Assembly: GCA_963169055.1 (NCBI GenBank)
Contig: CAUJFU010000218.1
Location: 1 to 8,516, forward strand
Reading direction: 5' to 3'
DNA: 8,516 nucleotides
Origin: Myxococcota bacterium
GTDB taxonomy: Bacteria > Myxococcota_C > UBA6777
The position numbers and the translations under genes are program-made. Below the pieces are notes generated by a model, which was not told where the DNA came from, made no database searches, and saw only the letters and a program-made list of their open reading frames with translations. Shown here in pieces: positions 6,244 to 8,516 of the stretch. Each line of letters starts with the position of its first letter. The stretch's first letter is position 1.

Positions 6244-7512
6244 TCATTTGTGGGCGAAGTTGAGCGGGTAGGTGACACGAACGGCCTTGCCTTGCGGGGG
6301 AGCAGGGAAACGAAGGGCTTGGAAGTGACGAAGAAGGCAAGCTTCGACGTCGGGGGCTTGAAGGGTGGTGCTTTTGACGCGGGCTTCGGCGACATCCCCT
6401 GCGGATTGGATAGCAAACGACATCACCACACGGCCTTTTAAGCCGGGACGAGACTTCAAGGCTTGTTCATAACAACGCTTAAAGTGAGCAACATTCTTGC
6501 GGATCACTTGCACGATGCTGTGGCGGCCCCAATGCGAAGCGATGGCGGTCGTTTTTGGAGAGAGCGGCGCGACAGGTTGGCTCGTTGGGGCCGTGGGTGG
6601 TTGGGCCCCGTTGGCTCGGTTGGACGGGGGATCTTGCGCGATCTGTTGTGGACTCCCCGAGGCGATGGCTTTGGGGGCGTCATCGTTCTCTGTGTCGAGC
6701 ACATCAGGCAGGCGTCGGAGGTGCATCACTACCAAGACTTTTTCGCGAGCCTTCCCAATCCGTTGAAGTGGGGCGTGACCGATCACAACGAAACGACCGG
6801 GCTTTACAAACAACCGAGTGCGCAAGTGAACCGACGAAACAAATTTGGTGTCCGCGCCCTTTGGTCCAACAGAAGAAAACATCTCGTTTTGGCTGATCTG
6901 AAACTCCACAAGGACGGCTGCTTGCGGATGAGGCGTCTGATGTAGGCGAATGGACACAAAAGGATCGGAGATATTCGTTAGGTTGGTGATCTTGGCCTTG
7001 GCTTCTTCGTGGTTGCTTGCGTGCAAGTAAAGTTGTTCGACGAGCGAAAAGCCCGAAACGGTTGGAAACGTCTGAGAAAGAGAGGTCAACATACCCGTTG
7101 GAACGTGTTCTTCGACCACTTCGCCTTTCGACAACGTTTTCACAAAGAACAAGCGTACGCCAAATTGCGACAAGGGAGCGTCCAATTGCTTGCTTGCAGC
7201 CCGAAGCCTTTGCAAAAGATCGGGATGAGCGCGCACCAAGATCTTGTTCAGGGTGTGATTGTAGCGGATCTCCGTATCTCGATATTCACGCGGCACAAAC
7301 AGGCGCAACAAATCCACCACGCGATAACCATCCGCCGAACGCAGCGAAAGGATCATCGTTTCCCGTTGATCAGGCTCCACGACACGCCTTGGACTCGGTG
7401 GGTTGGGCGGAGGAGTCGGTGGGCTCGCCATCACCGAGGCTTCCGTCCACAACACACACACCAGACACAAGCCAAACAGAAAACCAAGTACACTCTTCTT
7501 TGATCGATTCAT
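6244..7512 (-). CDS. Periplasmic secretin-N / AgmX-PglI domain fusion protein
   Basis: The 422-residue protein has a signal peptide (1-29, likely cut after VMA) and a proline-rich spacer (31-42). Residues about 52-112 (MILSLRSADGYRVVDLLRLF...NKILVRAHPDLLQRLRAASKQLD) look like the short N-terminal domain of secretins and TonB-dependent receptors. A beta-rich stretch (about 115-268, including FVKPGRFVVIGHAPLQRIG) faintly recalls the end of a secretin core. After a Pro/Ala/Thr linker (270-325) comes the AgmX/PglI, TonB-C-like domain (about 330-420) with RCYEQAL (C347), GRVVMSFAIQSAGDV, C392 and RFPAPPQGKAVRVTYPLNF. Such C-domains occur in myxobacterial gliding and envelope-spanning proteins. GGGAG (7520-7524) lies seven bases before the ATG. 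The role is probably envelope-associated; the partner is unknown. A neighbouring secretion cluster is not visible. Confidence 0.75.
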   Translation of the reverse strand: MNRSKKSVLGFLFGLCLVCVLWTEASVMASPPTPPPNPPSPRRVVEPDQRETMILSLRSADGYRVVDLLRLFVPREYRDTEIRYNHTLNKILVRAHPDLLQRLRAASKQLDAPLSQFGVRLFFVKTLSKGEVVEEHVPTGMLTSLSQTFPTVSGFSLVEQLYLHASNHEEAKAKITNLTNISDPFVSIRLHQTPHPQAAVLVEFQISQNEMFSSVGPKGADTKFVSSVHLRTRLFVKPGRFVVIGHAPLQRIGKAREKVLVVMHLRRLPDVLDTENDDAPKAIASGSPQQIAQDPPSNRANGAQPPTAPTSQPVAPLSPKTTAIASHWGRHSIVQVIRKNVAHFKRCYEQALKSRPGLKGRVVMSFAIQSAGDVAEARVKSTTLQAPDVEACLLRHFQALRFPAPPQGKAVRVTYPLNFAHK

Positions 7513-7530
7513 AGATAGTCTCCCTTATTA

Positions 7531-7536
7531 AGTATA
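7531..7536 (-). promoter_or_regulatory. Possible -10 box for the secretin-N/AgmX gene
   Basis: On the minus strand TATACT lies 18 bases before the ATG, in an AT-rich stretch (TTTTATACTTAATAAGG) between repeat copy D and the gene. No good -35 box is present 16-18 bases further upstream, and the leader would be short, so the call is tentative. Confidence 0.3.
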
Positions 7537-7633
7537 AAAGTCTCTAACAATAAACGTTCTTTGCAAAAAACCCATACCCGCAATTCTTCCAGTCGCAGCA
7601 TGATCAGTTTGAAACAGGAGCGACGTGATAAAC

Positions 7634-7757
7634 AAAAAACCCCGTGTTCGTGCCGTTTCAAGCGACAGAGCCGCCGACTTGAAAAACCTTTGCTCTCTTC
7701 GCCGATATGGGGTCAAGGGGGCAAAGCTCCCTTGTGGGGTCTGGGGCAAAGCCCCAT
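7634..7757 (+). repeat. Structured intergenic repeat, copy D
   Basis: A6 (7634-7639) is followed by CCCCGTGT (7640-7647), which pairs with ATATGGGG (7705-7712) through two G.T pairs. TTCAAG (7657-7662) and CTTGAA (7678-7683) make the inner stem. Two three-base-loop hairpins follow: AAGGGGGC-AAA-GCTCCCTT (7715-7733, one G.T) and TGGGGC-AAA-GCCCCA (7742-7756, perfect). The copy lies between the stop of the partial right-hand gene (7802) and the start of the secretin-N/AgmX gene. Bases 7537-7633 next to it show no gene. Confidence 0.85.
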
Positions 7758-7801
7758 CAAACTAGTCCAAATGCCACCTGATCCGATCAGAAAAAGCAAC
7801 A

Positions 7802-8516
7802 TTATAAGATCAAAACAGGCTGTTTTGTTTCTTCCGCGATATCGCGGGGAATCACTTTGGGCACCCAAGGAAGCGCTGCTCGGGCCTTTTCTTGGCGCTC
7901 TGCCGTTCGGTTCTTCTTGACCTCTACAGCATCCGCACCTCCCCACCCGATCGGCAAAAAGGTGTTCGGATCGTCTTCTATACGCACCTCCATTTCTGCG
8001 ATCTCATGCCTTGCGTTTTTGTGCCTCGCGTCTTCTCCGCTTCTGTACCTTGCGTCCAAAGACACGACACGCACCACCACATCGGAGAAAAACAGCGTTG
8101 CACCTTTTTGCAATCGCCGATGATGGCGGGTATTTGCGTGTGTGAACTGCCCGACTTGTTCGGGGACGGCCACCACGACACGCACAGATTCGAGTTCGTA
8201 GATGCCCTGTTGACGGCGTGCCACGATGCCCTGTTGACGGCGTGCTTCAATGCCCTGTTGACGGAGATTTTGGCCGCTTTTCTGTGAGTGAGTTTCGACA
8301 CCGCGTTGCTTCGGCTGTGAGGGACGGGCAACGATCCGAAGAGGCTTTTGATGCAACCAAACATCCGACACATCGGGCATCATTTCCATGTTCTTCGATT
8401 CGTCAGGCATACTTGCCGTGTTTTTGGGCTCACGAGCCACCGTCGGCGGTTTCGAGGCTCGGGCCACCACAAGCCGCTGCACCTTGGCGATGTAGCGTGG
8501 GGAGGGCGTGATGCGA
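7802..8516 (-). CDS. C-terminal part of an unrecognised protein (runs off the window)
   Basis: The frame is open from the right edge to a TAA at 7802-7804, about 237 residues, so the start lies outside. The visible part begins RITPSPRYIAKVQRLVVARASKP and passes a Ser/Asp/Met-rich stretch. It then has an eight-residue tandem repeat (RQQGIEAR, RQQGIVAR, RQQGIYEL) and a better-ordered tail with alternating hydrophobics (VRVVVAVPEQVG, FFSDVVVRVVSLD, EMEVRIEDDPNTFLPIGWG). It ends in a charged helix and VLIL. I do not recognise the fold. The beta-rich tail after a repeat linker suggests a terminal domain of a larger, modular protein. A GTG at 8480-8482 could be an internal start but has no convincing site. 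The tail's composition argues that this frame is real rather than a shadow. Confidence 0.6.
   Translation of the reverse strand, partial: RITPSPRYIAKVQRLVVARASKPPTVAREPKNTASMPDESKNMEMMPDVSDVWLHQKPLRIVARPSQPKQRGVETHSQKSGQNLRQQGIEARRQQGIVARRQQGIYELESVRVVVAVPEQVGQFTHANTRHHRRLQKGATLFFSDVVVRVVSLDARYRSGEDARHKNARHEIAEMEVRIEDDPNTFLPIGWGGADAVEVKKNRTAERQEKARAALPWVPKVIPRDIAEETKQPVLIL
8201..8264. repeat. 24-bp tandem repeat, three copies, inside the partial gene
   Basis: Units start at 8201, 8225 and 8249, the third incomplete. All share ATGCCCTGTTGACGG, and the first two also share the following CGTGC. The period of 24 bases keeps the reading frame and encodes the eight-residue repeat RRQQGI-x-x on the minus strand. 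High nucleotide identity between units suggests recent slippage expansion. Confidence 0.85.

Noticed and set aside
619-7757. CRISPR array or insertion sequence as an explanation for the repeats
   Set aside because: Copies are far apart with genes between, occur in both orientations and have internal stems; there is no regular spacing, spacer set, transposase or shared terminal inverted repeat.
7857-8123. Plus-strand frame opposite the partial right-hand gene
   Set aside because: Ser/Thr/Arg-rich with no motif, while the minus frame is open to the window edge, keeps its tandem repeat in frame and has ordered hydrophobic patterning.

Overview
The window looks like an ordinary chromosomal stretch from a free-living Gram-negative bacterium, with six recognisable or clearly coding genes, a few small or partial ones, and an unusual set of repeated, structured intergenic elements. 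The strongest taxonomic hint is the protein at 6244-7512. Its C-terminal half is the AgmX/PglI (TonB-C-like) domain with the paired cysteines and 'FPAP' signature that is especially common in myxobacteria and their relatives (Myxococcota, former deltaproteobacteria). A lipoprotein with a lipobox fits the same picture. The assignment is an inference from two proteins and is only moderately secure.

Layout from left to right: a GNAT acetyltransferase (+, 60-596); a convergent intergenic gap filled by repeat copy A; an acyl-CoA dehydrogenase very close to glutaryl-CoA dehydrogenase (-, 892-2064); a gap with repeat copy B; an assimilatory APS reductase (CysH type) with an extra N-terminal glutaredoxin/thioredoxin-like domain (-, 2414-3454); a 504-base divergent gap with repeat copy C and an operator-like palindrome; a small outer-membrane-type lipoprotein (+, 3959-4423); a G-poor, C-rich gap; a RecX with a duplicated C-terminal helical module (+, 4652-5725); a small acidic protein (-, 5765-5962) and a doubtful membrane ORF overlapping it; a periplasmic secretin-N/AgmX fusion protein (-, 6244-7512); a gap with repeat copy D; and the C-terminal part of an unrecognised protein that runs off the right edge (-, 7802-8516). 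The genes do not form an obvious common pathway. Most stand alone with their own ribosome binding site.

The most interesting content is the repeat family. Four copies (A 619-867, B 2228-2352, C 3582-3705 reversed, D 7634-7757) share one architecture: an A6-7 tract, an outer stem of the type CCCCGTGTT/AACACGGGG closed around an inner TTCAAG-type stem, then two short hairpins that each have a three-base loop. The stems are kept while their sequences change. The wobble pairs I could find all become G.U on the same strand, the one that starts with the A tract, and would be A.C on the other. That points to selection on a folded RNA (or single-stranded form) of that strand. Copy A is interrupted by a separate 130-base multi-hairpin insertion, and copy C lies next to an inverted remnant. 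Three of the four copies sit just behind the 3' end of a minus-strand gene.
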